From the NCBI GenBank assembly GCA_964475955.1, contig CAYYZY010000038.1, forward strand, positions 1 through 48,954: a stretch of DNA of 48,954 nt, given 5' to 3'. Below are positions 34,026 to 42,583 of this stretch, piece after piece. The translations under genes were made by a program, and so were the position numbers. How positions within the stretch are numbered: position 1 is the first letter of the stretch; each line of letters begins with the position of its first letter. The notes below the pieces were generated by a model. That model saw only the letters and a program-made list of their open reading frames with translations. It ran no database searches and had not been told where the DNA came from. The DNA is from DATKZH01 sp964475955. GTDB lineage: Bacteria > Planctomycetota > Planctomycetia > Pirellulales > Thermoguttaceae.

Positions 34026-35426
34026 TTATCCTTTCGGTCTGACGTCGAAAAGGGGGTCGGGAGCATTCTTTGCCGGACTGGTTCCGGACATTCCCTCAGG
34101 CGTTGGCCAAGACGTCGCGTGATCGGTTTTCTGACCAAGCGAACGAGAGAAATGCTCCTGACCCCTTTTGGGACACGGGGGATGGATCCAGCGGAGGGCT
34201 TCGGGCTGGAGCACGGCGTCGTCGACGTCGTGGGCCGGCGGCTCCGTGCCCAGCCAGGTGTTCCAGCCGAGTCGGGGGGCGTCGTCGTGGTCGCTCACTA
34301 GCCGTATCCGCGGCACTTCGGTGCGCCGCAGGACGAGCTGGACGTCGAAATCGAGTTCCGGGCCGACGAACAGGCGGACCAGGTGCCCCAGCAGAAAAAA
34401 CGCCTTGCGGTTCGACGTCGGCGAGTGGTCGGGGAAGAACTCGAGCAGTTGCCGGTAGCTGAGTGGGCCCAGGCGGATGCGGGCCTTGTTGCCCATGTCC
34501 CACACGCGGTTGCCCACGATCGCGTCGCGCCCCAGCCGGTTGAACGCCGAGCCGACGCCCAGCCGCGAGTGGCTCTCCGGCTCCAGGTCGAGCCACTGGC
34601 CCTGGAACTGCCGCACCGACACGGGCACCTGGAAGTAGTCGGCCAGAAGCGCTTCGAGGTTGACCGCCGAGCGGGGCCGCTGGCGCAACAGGCCGCCGTA
34701 GTACAGCAGGGACAGATCGCGCACCTCGGCCAGCGGCTGCTCGTCGGCCCCCGGGGCGCCGGCCGGCACGGATACCCGGAGCCGGTGCTTGAGCGTGGGC
34801 CCGCCCAGCCCGACGAGGCTGAACAGGGCTTCGGTGAAGACGTCCGGATCGCGGTCGGCGTGCTCGCCGCGCCCGTAAGCCACCCAAAACCGGTACTTCT
34901 CCCACGCGCGGAAGAACAGGGCGATCCACCGGTGGTCGAACAGGTTGAGCCAGTCGCGGGGCGCGTGTTTTTCGGCGTCTTTGCGATCGCGCCGGAGGTC
35001 GAGCAGGGCCTGGGTGTAGTGCCGGGGCAGCACGCCGCTCGGGCCGGTCAGCCCCATGAAGTTGACGCGCATCGGGATCGGCTCGCGGGCCGCGTCGCCG
35101 TCGGTCGACCAGCTCACCTCCTGGATCGCGCTGGCCGGAAAGTTGTGCGAGAGCGTGGCCTCGAAATGGACCGGCTCGCTCCCGGGCGACGAAGCCCGGC
35201 CGACCGGAAGCCACCCGGGGCGCAGGCGCTCGAGCACGAGCACCGCCTGGAAGAATTCGAAATCGAACGCCCGATAGCGAAGCCGCTCTTCGACGGTCAG
35301 CCCTTCGGGGCGCGGCGGGTCGGGCGTGCGCCGCTGGTGCGCCTTGGGCGAGAAGGGGGGAGAGAACGCCCCGGGCACGTCGGCGAACGGAAGCGGGGGC
35401 GGCGTCGGCGGGCTCACGGGGCTCAT
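34026..35426 (-). CDS. tssG: T6SS baseplate protein TssG (VasB/ImpH)
   Basis: The 466-residue protein belongs to the baseplate wedge with TssF and TssE. Family features are FFQAVLVLERLRPG, PIPMRVNFMGLTGPSGVLP, HYTQALLDLRRDRKDAEK, LNLFDHRWIALFFRAWEKYR and GNKARIRLGPLSYRQLLEFF. A Pro-rich leader of about 40 residues precedes them. The last 47 residues (from KRGQEHFSRS on) are encoded by an inverted-repeat element at 34047-34168 and are not part of the family. The native protein probably ended near residue 420. The start lies 2 bp after the tssF stop, so the two are likely co-translated. Confidence 0.9.
   Translation of the reverse strand: MSPVSPPTPPPLPFADVPGAFSPPFSPKAHQRRTPDPPRPEGLTVEERLRYRAFDFEFFQAVLVLERLRPGWLPVGRASSPGSEPVHFEATLSHNFPASAIQEVSWSTDGDAAREPIPMRVNFMGLTGPSGVLPRHYTQALLDLRRDRKDAEKHAPRDWLNLFDHRWIALFFRAWEKYRFWVAYGRGEHADRDPDVFTEALFSLVGLGGPTLKHRLRVSVPAGAPGADEQPLAEVRDLSLLYYGGLLRQRPRSAVNLEALLADYFQVPVSVRQFQGQWLDLEPESHSRLGVGSAFNRLGRDAIVGNRVWDMGNKARIRLGPLSYRQLLEFFPDHSPTSNRKAFFLLGHLVRLFVGPELDFDVQLVLRRTEVPRIRLVSDHDDAPRLGWNTWLGTEPPAHDVDDAVLQPEALRWIHPPCPKRGQEHFSRSLGQKTDHATSWPTPEGMSGTSPAKNAPDPLFDVRPKG
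34047..34168. repeat. Inverted-repeat element within the 3' end of tssG
   Basis: The left end (from 34047, AAAAGGGGGTCGGGAGCATT) and the right end (to 34168, AAATGCTCCTGACCCCTTTT) pair over about 20 bp with few differences, with some 80 bp between them. The arm core GGGGTC(G/A)GG is shared with the repeats at 1568 and 45461, suggesting related element families. It has extended the tssG reading frame. Confidence 0.65.
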
Positions 35427-35428
35427 CG

Positions 35429-37276
35429 TCAAAGCAACCGCTCCTCGCCGGCCCGCGGCGGCCAGTGCCTGACGAACCCGCCCTCCCCGTTGGTCGAAAC
35501 CCGCAGTTGCGTGAACGAGTTGATCGACGCGTACAGGGCGAAGAACCGCTCCAGCACCGAGGCGAACAGGAAGGCGCCGGCGCCGGTGGTCTGCTGTCCG
35601 TCGAGTTCCAGCGCGACCTCCATCCCGCGGCACACGCCGCCCGAAGCGGGCCCGCCGATCCGCCGCACGACCCGACGGCCCGAGATCGACGCGATCCCTT
35701 CGATGAGCTGGCGGTTGCGCGCCGCCTGCACCGGGTCGCCGCCGGCGCCGAAGTGGCTGTAGAGCCGGAGCATCTCCTGGAGCGAGGCCCTGCCTTCCAG
35801 CGGGTCGACGAGCGAGAGGTGGTTGAGCGTCAGGTGCGAGATGAGCCGCCAGTAGGCGCGGCTGCCGAGGGCGGGCCGGCGCGTCGGCGTGGGCGGCGTG
35901 AGGCAGCGCACGGCCCGAACCGGCACGGCGATCTCCGGCTTCAGCTCCAGCGATCCGCCCGCCTTGTGCAGGCGCACCGGCAGGTCGCGGTTCGTGCAGG
36001 TGGTGCGCACGGTGAGCACGGTGTCGGCCTTGCGGAGCGGATCGAAGTCGAGGTCGACCAGTCGGAGGAACACCTCGGTGCCCGAATCGTCGGCGGCCAG
36101 CGAGGGTCGCCGGACCGCGTACCAGTAGGCCCGCTCGTCGCGATCGGCGCTCCAGGGGTTTTCGTGCCGGAATGAATAGAAGGGGCGGTAGGTGGTCTGG
36201 CGGGGCCCGGCCGTGCCGACGACGCGGTCGATCGAATAGACCTCCGTCTCCCGCTGCCGGTGGACGTCGGCAACCACTCGGTACTCCGCCTGGGTCTGCG
36301 TCACCGGGATCGGCTCGGCCACCTTCTCGAACAGGTTCACGACCGGCGTGCACCCGAGGCGAAAGGTGCGCCCGTCGACCTCCCGCTCCAACTCCCGCTC
36401 GGAACGGTCGAGGAAGACGACGACTTCGACCTCCGCACCGGGCGAGCCGGCCACCGCCCGGCCCCACCCGGCCAGGTCGACGTAGTGAAACTTCTGCGGC
36501 AGGGCGAAGAACTCCGAGAGCAGCCGGTAGCCGAGGAACGACTGGGGCCGATACGGCAAGAGCCCTTCGTCGCGGTCGAACCCGACCTGCCGGAGCGCTT
36601 CTTCGGGCGACAGCGAGGCCAGCAGGCGCCCGTCGGACCAGAAGTCGACCCGCAGGGCGTCGTTGAACACCAGCTCGTAGAGCGCGCCGACCGTCTCCGG
36701 CGACCCGGCCAGGTGGAGCCGCAGGTGCTCGAGCGTCTCCAGTTGGGCGATCGGCGTTCCCGCCATGCCGCGGAAGGTGAGGACGAGCGCCGCGACCGAG
36801 TCGGGCGGGGCCTGGAAAGCGTCGGGGAAAGGCGTCGGCTGGATCCGGGCCGACGCCACCTCGAGCGGCCAGAGCGTGACCGGGTAGCAGGTGCGGAAGC
36901 GGCAGCGGGTGTCGACGATCTCCTGCGAGTGGAGCCGGCTTCCCGACGGAATCACCAGCCCCTCCGGCTGTGTGTTGGCCGGGTCGGGCTCGAACTCGAC
37001 GGTGGCCATCGAGGGGAACGGGGCCAGATAGTGCGGGTAGAGGACGTTGAGCACCGCGTCGGTCAGCTCGGGGAACTCGTCGTTGAGCTTCTTCTGCACG
37101 CGCGCGGCCAGGAAGGAGAACGCCTCGATCATCCGCTCCACGTGCGGGTCGGCGCTGCCGTGCTGCTCCAACAGCAGGCGCCCGGCCGTGGCGGGGTACT
37201 TCCGGGCGAAGTCCTGGGAGGCCTCGCGGATGAAGAACAGCTCGCGTTCGTATTGCTCGTAGAGTGCGTCGGTCAT
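35429..37276 (-). CDS. tssF: T6SS baseplate protein TssF (VasA/ImpG)
   Basis: The 615-residue protein has the family opening YEQYERELFFIREASQDFAR, followed by ADPHVERMIEAFSFLAARVQ and LNVLYPHYLAPFPSMATVEF, and the conserved RCRFRTCYPVTLWPLEVASA and SRAYWRLISHLTLNHLSLVD. TssF is the largest wedge component of the phage-like baseplate and connects TssE, TssG and TssK. The ATG overlaps the tssE stop by 4 bp (ATGA). The full length is normal. Confidence 0.95.
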   Translation of the reverse strand: MTDALYEQYERELFFIREASQDFARKYPATAGRLLLEQHGSADPHVERMIEAFSFLAARVQKKLNDEFPELTDAVLNVLYPHYLAPFPSMATVEFEPDPANTQPEGLVIPSGSRLHSQEIVDTRCRFRTCYPVTLWPLEVASARIQPTPFPDAFQAPPDSVAALVLTFRGMAGTPIAQLETLEHLRLHLAGSPETVGALYELVFNDALRVDFWSDGRLLASLSPEEALRQVGFDRDEGLLPYRPQSFLGYRLLSEFFALPQKFHYVDLAGWGRAVAGSPGAEVEVVVFLDRSERELEREVDGRTFRLGCTPVVNLFEKVAEPIPVTQTQAEYRVVADVHRQRETEVYSIDRVVGTAGPRQTTYRPFYSFRHENPWSADRDERAYWYAVRRPSLAADDSGTEVFLRLVDLDFDPLRKADTVLTVRTTCTNRDLPVRLHKAGGSLELKPEIAVPVRAVRCLTPPTPTRRPALGSRAYWRLISHLTLNHLSLVDPLEGRASLQEMLRLYSHFGAGGDPVQAARNRQLIEGIASISGRRVVRRIGGPASGGVCRGMEVALELDGQQTTGAGAFLFASVLERFFALYASINSFTQLRVSTNGEGGFVRHWPPRAGEERLL

Positions 37277-37755
37277 GCCTTGGCCGGTCCGATGGTTTGG
37301 CGCCCGGTGGTCAGCTCCAACGTGGTCTCGAAGGCGACGTCCGGGGCGGCGTCGAGCTTCAGCGTCCCCTCGATCCGAAACCGTACGGCGTGGACCGCAC
37401 CCTCCGGACTGGGAAGCGGCGTGGCGCGGACCTGGTGCATGCGGGGCTCGAACCGGGCGACGCTCGCCTCGATCGCCCGGCCGATCTCGTCGATCCGTTC
37501 GTGTGAGGTCAACTCCAGCGACCCCAGTTCGGGGAACCCGTACGCCAGAAGCGACTCGCCCGCCCGGGGAAGCGCGGGACACAGGCCCTGGTCGGTTCGG
37601 CGCGTGTTGAGCAGGTCGTTCAGGTCGCGGCGGATGCGGTCGATCATCGTGGCCGCGTCGTACCAGGGCCGCGCGAGCGTGCCGCGCGAGTCGGGATCGC
37701 CCAGCCGGTCCCACACGGAAGGCAGGATCGCGGTCTGTTTCTCGTTACCGGCCAT
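37273..37755 (-). CDS. tssE: T6SS baseplate protein TssE (gp25-like)
   Basis: The 160-residue protein is related to phage T4 gp25. Features are ILPSVWDRLGDP, MIDRIRRDLNDLLNTRR, LLAYGFPELGSLELTS and a C-terminal VRFRIEGTLKL strand. It starts sheath assembly at the baseplate. I chose ATG 37755 because the frame upstream runs into a repeat and the second assembly gap. It overlaps tssF by 4 bp. Confidence 0.93.
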   Translation of the reverse strand: MAGNEKQTAILPSVWDRLGDPDSRGTLARPWYDAATMIDRIRRDLNDLLNTRRTDQGLCPALPRAGESLLAYGFPELGSLELTSHERIDEIGRAIEASVARFEPRMHQVRATPLPSPEGAVHAVRFRIEGTLKLDAAPDVAFETTLELTTGRQTIGPAKA

Positions 37756-37796
37756 CTTGTTCCCCGCACGTCTCGTGGCGAACCAGTTGCGCCCTG

Positions 37797-37851
37797 GTAG
37801 CAGGCACACTCCGTGTGCCGTCCGCCGGTTACGGCACACGGAGTGTGCCTG
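37797..37851. repeat. 59-bp inverted-repeat unit, copy 1 (cut by the gap)
   Basis: This unit is identical to the copy at 37952-38010 as far as it is visible: a 25-bp arm, a 9-nt loop, and 21 bp of the opposing arm before the Ns begin. Confidence 0.85.
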
Positions 37852-37951
37852 NNNNNNNNNNNNNNNNNNNNNNNNNNNNNNNNNNNNNNNNNNNNNNNNN
37901 NNNNNNNNNNNNNNNNNNNNNNNNNNNNNNNNNNNNNNNNNNNNNNNNNNN
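37852..37951. other. Assembly gap (100 Ns)
   Basis: Exactly 100 Ns between two identical repeat copies in the tssE-hcp interval. Tandem copies of the repeat probably broke the assembly, so the true length may be larger and could hide more repeats. Confidence 0.98.
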
Positions 37952-38010
37952 GTAGCAGGCACACTCCGTGTGCCGTCCGCCGGTTACGGCACACGGAGTG
38001 TGCCTGCTAC
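37952..38010. repeat. 59-bp inverted-repeat unit, copy 2
   Basis: Perfect 25-bp arms (37952-37976 with 37986-38010; arm begins GTAGCAGGCACACTCCGTGT) surround a 9-nt loop. It would form a very stable hairpin between hcp and tssE transcripts and could lower expression of the downstream baseplate genes. Confidence 0.9.
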
Positions 38011-38097
38011 TGTGGCAACGCGGAAGCGATCAAGGGGGCGCCGGCCCGGGTGGGCGATCCCGGGCCGGCGCGTCGTACTTGCGCGGCGAGAGCCGGC

Positions 38098-38622
38098 TCA
38101 GACCTTCTTGTTCTGCTTGAGGTTGTAGCCGACCTTGACCGGGCTATCGAGGCTGCCGTCGGGCTTCTGGGGCTTGTACTCGACTTCGATCTTGCCGAAG
38201 TTCAGCGAGACCTCGTCGGTGAGCACGCCTTCGTCGTACCCCCCCGCCGCGACTTCTTCTTCGTGAACCCCGTTGCCGTCGCCGCTGCCGACGTGGTACT
38301 TGGCCACGAGCACGTCGGAGAAGGTGACGGTGTAGAAGTCCTGCTGTCCGCCGCCGGCCTTGCGGCAGTTGAGGGTCGCCGAGGGAATGTGCTGGCCCGT
38401 GGCGCAGGCGAGCATCAGCTTGGGCGAGGCCTTGGAGGTGCGGGCGATGAAGTCAAAATTTCCCATCTTGACCTTTCCCGAGCCGCCGCCGCCCCCTTGG
38501 GAGAACGAGCCCTGCTGGGCCTCTTCCCAATTGAACGAGCCGAGCTCGATCTCGCCCTTGTGTTCGGAGTCTTCCGACTCCCCCTCGATGCCTTCGATCT
38601 TGAGGAAATAGTCAACGGCCAT
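38098..38622 (-). CDS. hcp: T6SS tube protein Hcp (TssD)
   Basis: The 174-residue protein forms hexameric rings that stack into the inner tube and are secreted. The start MAVDYFLKIEGIEGESEDSE and the run IELGSFNWEEAQQGSFSQGG, then KVKMGNFDFIARTSKASPKL, CATGQHIPSATLNCRKAG and a C-terminal VSLNFGKIEVEYKPQ are typical. A Gly-rich loop (41-48) and an acidic loop (GSGDGNGVHEEEVAAGGYDE) are variable regions. AAAGGA lies upstream of the ATG. Confidence 0.96.
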   Translation of the reverse strand: MAVDYFLKIEGIEGESEDSEHKGEIELGSFNWEEAQQGSFSQGGGGGSGKVKMGNFDFIARTSKASPKLMLACATGQHIPSATLNCRKAGGGQQDFYTVTFSDVLVAKYHVGSGDGNGVHEEEVAAGGYDEGVLTDEVSLNFGKIEVEYKPQKPDGSLDSPVKVGYNLKQNKKV

Positions 38623-38727
38623 CGCAGGTTCCTTTCACGTGTGGCAAATGGGTAAACCGTCGGGTTACGTTTCGAATGATTGCGGATCGCCGTGGATCGC
38701 GCTGGAGGAGAGTGTTGGGGTTCATGG

Positions 38728-38772
38728 CCGTGGGGCACGTTTCCAACGTGCCCGGCACGATGCCCTCGTGCC
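38728..38772. repeat. Dispersed palindrome, inverted partner of 45566-45601
   Basis: 38728-38763 matches the reverse complement of 45566-45601 at 35 of 36 positions. A second small hairpin (38754-38760/38766-38772) follows. The core GGGGCACGTTTCCAACGTG is itself near-palindromic and is also found at 58-110. It lies between hcp and tssC. Confidence 0.75.
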
Positions 38773-38852
38773 CCACGTTTCGTTTTGTCGGCCGCGAACC
38801 GGCGAGGACCCGGCGGGCCGCGCCGGGCCCCGGCCGGTGCGGTAGGGGCCGA

Positions 38853-40325
38853 TCAGCCCACCTGGGGCACTTGGGCCACCAGCCGCATCGAGGCGGTGAG
38901 GGTCTCGAGCTGGAAGTGGGGGCGGAGGTGGGCGACGGCCTCGTACCAGCCGGGGCGGCCGGCCACTTCGCGGACCCGAACGCTGGCGTCGGCCAGGGGG
39001 CAGCGGGCCTTGGTCTCTTCGCCGGCCACGGTCGGGTCGCACACGTAGTTGGCGATCCAGTTGTTCAGCCAGCGCTCGCAGTCTTCGCGCTCCATGTCGG
39101 AGCCGATCTTGTCGCGGGCCATCACCTTGAGGTAATGGGCGAAGCGCGAGATGCAGAGCAGGTAGTTGACCTTCGTCGACAGGTCGGCGTTCGCCGTGGC
39201 GTCGGGGTCGAAGTACTTCTTCGGCTTCTGGCACGACTGCGAGCTCATGAACGCCGCGAAATCGCGGTTCTTGCAGTGCACCAGCGGCATGAAGCCCAGG
39301 TTCGACAGCTCGAACTCCCGGCGGTCGGTGACGGCGATCTCCGTGGGGCACTTCATGGCCACGTCGCCGTCGTCGGTGGGGAACGTGTGGACGGGAAGCC
39401 CCTCCACCGCCCCGCCCCCTTCGACGCCGCGGGTCCGGGCGAACCAGCCCCACTTCGCGAAGCAGTCGGTCACCCGCGCCGCGTAGGCCCACGACGCGTT
39501 CATCCACAGGTACTCCTCGTTGTCCTTCCCGTCGACCGACTCCTCGAAGTCGAAGTCTTCCACCCGCTTGAAGTCCTCGCCGTACGGCAGCCGGCCCAGC
39601 ACGCGGGGCATGGTCAGCGCCACGTAGCGCGAGTCCTCCGATTCGCGGAACGACTGCCACGAGGCGTACTCCACGCCCTCGAAGATCTTGGCCAGGTCGC
39701 GCGGGCCGGCCAGGTCGGTGAAGCTCTCCAGGTTGAACAGCTTGGGCGACGCCGCCGAAATCAACGGCGCGTGGGCCGCCGCTGCGACGTTCGAGACCAG
39801 CTTGAGCAGGTTGATGTCGTCCGGGTGGCGCGTGAACTCGTAGTCGCCCACCAGCATTCCGTAGGGCTGGCCGCCGAGCTGGCCGTACTCTTCCTCGTAG
39901 ACCTTCTTGAACAGCGCGCTCTGATCGAACTCGACCGCCTTCTCCAGGTCCTTGAGCAACTCCGGCTTGGCGACGTTCAACACGCGGATCTTGAGCGACT
40001 CGCCCGTCTCCGAGTTCTGCACCAGGTAGTGGAGCCCCCGCCAGGTGCCTTCCAGCTTCTGGAAGTCGGGGTGGTGCATGACCTCGTTGAGCTGGGCGGT
40101 GAGCTTCTTGTCGATCTCGGCGATCCAGGTGGTGATCGCCGCTTCGACGTCGTTGGAGATCACCTGCTCCGACTCGAGGGCGTTGCGCACGAACTGCTCG
40201 ATGTAGACCTTGTTCCGCTCCCGTTCCTCGTCGTCGAGGGCCCGGGTGTTGTCGAGGATTTCATCCAAAAGGCTCAGTTCTTCGGTGGCCGCTGCGGCCC
40301 CGGCTTGTTCCTTTTCTGCACTCAT
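38853..40325 (-). CDS. tssC: T6SS contractile sheath large subunit TssC (VipB)
   Basis: The 490-residue protein assembles with TssB into the contractile sheath around the Hcp tube. Recognisable blocks are LEGTWRGLHYLVQNSETGES, SALFKKVYEEEYGQLGGQPY, GMLVGDYEFTRHPDDINLLK, DSRYVALTMPRVLGRLPYG and EYLWMNASWAYA. The C-terminus resembles the TssC clamp region. Length is normal. It is 111 bp downstream of tssB and about 230 bp upstream of hcp. Confidence 0.96.
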   Translation of the reverse strand: MSAEKEQAGAAAATEELSLLDEILDNTRALDDEERERNKVYIEQFVRNALESEQVISNDVEAAITTWIAEIDKKLTAQLNEVMHHPDFQKLEGTWRGLHYLVQNSETGESLKIRVLNVAKPELLKDLEKAVEFDQSALFKKVYEEEYGQLGGQPYGMLVGDYEFTRHPDDINLLKLVSNVAAAAHAPLISAASPKLFNLESFTDLAGPRDLAKIFEGVEYASWQSFRESEDSRYVALTMPRVLGRLPYGEDFKRVEDFDFEESVDGKDNEEYLWMNASWAYAARVTDCFAKWGWFARTRGVEGGGAVEGLPVHTFPTDDGDVAMKCPTEIAVTDRREFELSNLGFMPLVHCKNRDFAAFMSSQSCQKPKKYFDPDATANADLSTKVNYLLCISRFAHYLKVMARDKIGSDMEREDCERWLNNWIANYVCDPTVAGEETKARCPLADASVRVREVAGRPGWYEAVAHLRPHFQLETLTASMRLVAQVPQVG

Positions 40326-40436
40326 CGCGTATCTCCGAAAAATGGGGTCTTCGTGTTCCTAAGGCTGTTGGGTTCCGAGGAGCTTTCGCCGCGGCGGAAG
40401 CGCGCCGGACGAAAGCGGGACGGATCGGCTATCGGC

Positions 40437-40961
40437 CTAAGCGTCGTCGCCGGCCTCGTCCTCCGAGACTCCCATCTCGTCGGCCAGGCTCTTCGCCGCC
40501 TCGCTGTTGGAGATCACTTCGCCGAGGAGGCTTGCCAGCTTGTCGTTGCCTTCCATCCTGCCCAGAAGCCCCGAAAGGCGGCGCCGCATGTCGAGCAGCT
40601 TGTTCAGGGCGGGGACCTGCTCGGCCACGCGCGTGGGCTCGAAATCGTCGAGGTTCTCGAACTCCAGCTCGACCGGCAGTTGCGTGTCGTCGTCGGCCAG
40701 ACGGTTGGGCACCTTGAGCGCCAGGCGCGCGTTCGACTTGGCCAGCACGTCGTTGAAGTTGTCGCGGTCGACGGGCACGAACTTCCGCTCCTTCATCGGC
40801 CGCGGCGCCTCCTTGGGATGGCCCGAAAGATCGGCCATCACGCCCACCACGAAGGGAAGTTCCCGCGCTTCCATCGCCCCGCCGGTTTCCACGTCGTACG
40901 TGATCTGCACGCGCGGCCGACGCACCCGGTCCAGTGTGTGTTGCAGGCTTTCTGCCGGCAT
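40437..40961 (-). CDS. tssB: T6SS contractile sheath small subunit TssB (VipA)
   Basis: The 174-residue partner of TssC has the family signature RRPRVQITYDVETGG, ELPFVVGVMADLSGHP, RKFVPVDRDNFNDVLAKSNA and LEFENLDDFEPTRVAEQVPA. The C-terminal helix is acidic. The ATG at 40961 has AAGGAGA ten bases upstream. The upstream in-frame extension is not protein-like. Confidence 0.96.
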   Translation of the reverse strand: MPAESLQHTLDRVRRPRVQITYDVETGGAMEARELPFVVGVMADLSGHPKEAPRPMKERKFVPVDRDNFNDVLAKSNARLALKVPNRLADDDTQLPVELEFENLDDFEPTRVAEQVPALNKLLDMRRRLSGLLGRMEGNDKLASLLGEVISNSEAAKSLADEMGVSEDEAGDDA

Positions 40962-41181
40962 TTCTGGTTCTCCTTCTTTCTGTAAGACGCGTTTCGTCGT
41001 TCCTAAAAAACTGATGCCGCCTGCACGGTCGCTCGCGCGCCGAGAGGCGCGGCTCGGGAAGCCGTTCCCGGGCCGCCTGTGGGCCGCGCTTCCGACGGGG
41101 AAACGAGCGCCATCGGGTTCGACGACCGCCGTCCGCCCCCTCGCCCCCGCCGAAACGGGCCGGGGCGATGCACGCCGGCGA

Positions 41182-42240
41182 TCAGGATTCGATCTGTGCG
41201 GGCACCCCCATTTCACGGTTCAGTTCGCGGAGCACGCCGTCGTCGCGAATCAATTGTTCCATAAGCTGCGGGAACGGCAGTTGACCCAGGCCGACCGCCC
41301 GCTTCACCAGGTACGGGATCGGGCTGTGCGGCTCCAATTGCTGGAGTAGGTCGGCCGCGCGGCGAAGCTGCCGATAGGCCTCGCTGCGCGCGGCGGCCGC
41401 GCCGCGCGGATCGGCCGTGCCGCCGGATTCCGGGGCGCCCTCTTCGGCGCCCGCGTTCTCCGGGTCGGATTCCGGGCCGGCTTCGGCCTCGGTCATCTGG
41501 GCCAGCTCGCCGCGGACGGTCCTCAGGCAGTCGTCCAGCGCGGCGCGAAGCCGCGTCATGCCCGGGGCATAGTCGGCCATCCGGTCGTTCGCCGCCTCGA
41601 CCAGTCGATCGAGACTCTTGAGGCACCGCTCGATCTCCTGCTGGCGGAGCCGGAGTTCGTCGGGATCGATTTCGGCTAGGGTCTTGGCGCTCTCGTCTTC
41701 GCTCTGGGCGGTCTTGGCGGCGCGCAGGCTTTGCCAATCGCGGAAGGCGTGCTGGTGCGCGGCGCGGCCCAGGAGGGAAATCGAGCGGACCGTCTCGGGG
41801 AACATGACCCCGCGCGACGGATCGTCGAGCATGTTGGCCAGCGGGTCGGACCGGACTTCGGGGTCCTCCGGGTCGAGCGGCGGGTTCAGTCGATCCCAGC
41901 ACTGCTCCACCAGGCGCGCGAGCAGGTCGAGGCCCGCGGCCAGGCCGGCGAAGCCGTCGGTGCGCGTGAGCCCTTCCAGCAGGTGGCAGGCGACGCGGAG
42001 GTCCTTGGTCCGTTCGGTCAGCGCTTCGACGGCCTCGGCGACCGTGGCCTCCCAGTCGGCCCGCTTGAGTTGTTGTGGGCGGTTCGCGTCGTCGAAGTCC
42101 TCGGCCCGCTCCTCGCGCCGCAGCTCGCCGAAGCGGTCGCGCAGCTCGCGCCGGTAGGCGTTGGGATCGCCCGCCGGGTCTGCGCCCGCGATCGGCGCGA
42201 GCAGCGAGTCGAGATTGTCCGGAAGGGAGCTACCCATCAT
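41182..42240 (-). CDS. tssA: T6SS cap/coordinating protein TssA (ImpA type)
   Basis: The 352-residue protein has the ImpA N-terminal domain: LLAPIAGADPAGDPNAYRRE, a basic/acidic helix with ADWEATVAEAVEALTERTKD, then LEGLTRTDGFAGLAAGLDLL and WDRLNPPLDPEDPEVRSDPL. A Glu/Ala/Gly-rich linker (about 245-275) precedes a C-terminal helical part ending PFPQLMEQLIRDDGVLREL. TssA guides tube and sheath assembly at the baseplate or distal end. It is first in the minus-strand T6SS run (tssA-B-C-hcp-E-F-G-H). Met2 (42237) is an equally possible start. Confidence 0.9.
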   Translation of the reverse strand: MMGSSLPDNLDSLLAPIAGADPAGDPNAYRRELRDRFGELRREERAEDFDDANRPQQLKRADWEATVAEAVEALTERTKDLRVACHLLEGLTRTDGFAGLAAGLDLLARLVEQCWDRLNPPLDPEDPEVRSDPLANMLDDPSRGVMFPETVRSISLLGRAAHQHAFRDWQSLRAAKTAQSEDESAKTLAEIDPDELRLRQQEIERCLKSLDRLVEAANDRMADYAPGMTRLRAALDDCLRTVRGELAQMTEAEAGPESDPENAGAEEGAPESGGTADPRGAAAARSEAYRQLRRAADLLQQLEPHSPIPYLVKRAVGLGQLPFPQLMEQLIRDDGVLRELNREMGVPAQIES

Positions 42241-42583
42241 CGAGGTCCGGAGGCCTGGAAACGTCGCGGTTTGGCGGCGGCCGTCGCCGTCGCTGCCGTC
42301 CGGCGGCGCCCCGGCGGCAACGCCGATTACGAAAACATAGCTTGCATTTTGCAGAATCGGGGGGGCGGCCCCACGGAAGCCGGCCTCGCGTGCGACCCAC
42401 TTCCTTTTCGTGACTTATCTTTGGAGAGACCGACGCCCGGAAACCGGCCCCGCTCCGGCTCCTCGGCCGGCGGCGCCGGTGATCGTGGGCTCGGACAGCA
42501 TGGCGCAAAGCTGCCATCCCGTTCGGCCCCACCCGCACGACCCGCCCTCGGACTTCCTCAGAGAGATCGGACGCCGAAACCCC
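42241..42583. promoter_or_regulatory. Divergent promoter region between tssA and tssL
   Basis: The 343 bp separate the two T6SS transcription units. A short AT-rich island (42325-42360, including GAAAACATAGCTTGCATTTT) stands out from GC-rich surroundings and is the likely promoter core. The 11-mer CATAGCTTGCA within it (42336-42346) recurs in the other divergent region at 47654-47664. Promoter elements are otherwise not assigned. Confidence 0.35.

Noticed and set aside
37797..38010. CRISPR array around the second gap
   Set aside because: The repeated unit is a 59-bp perfect hairpin, only two copies are visible, there is no spacer series, and no cas gene is nearby.
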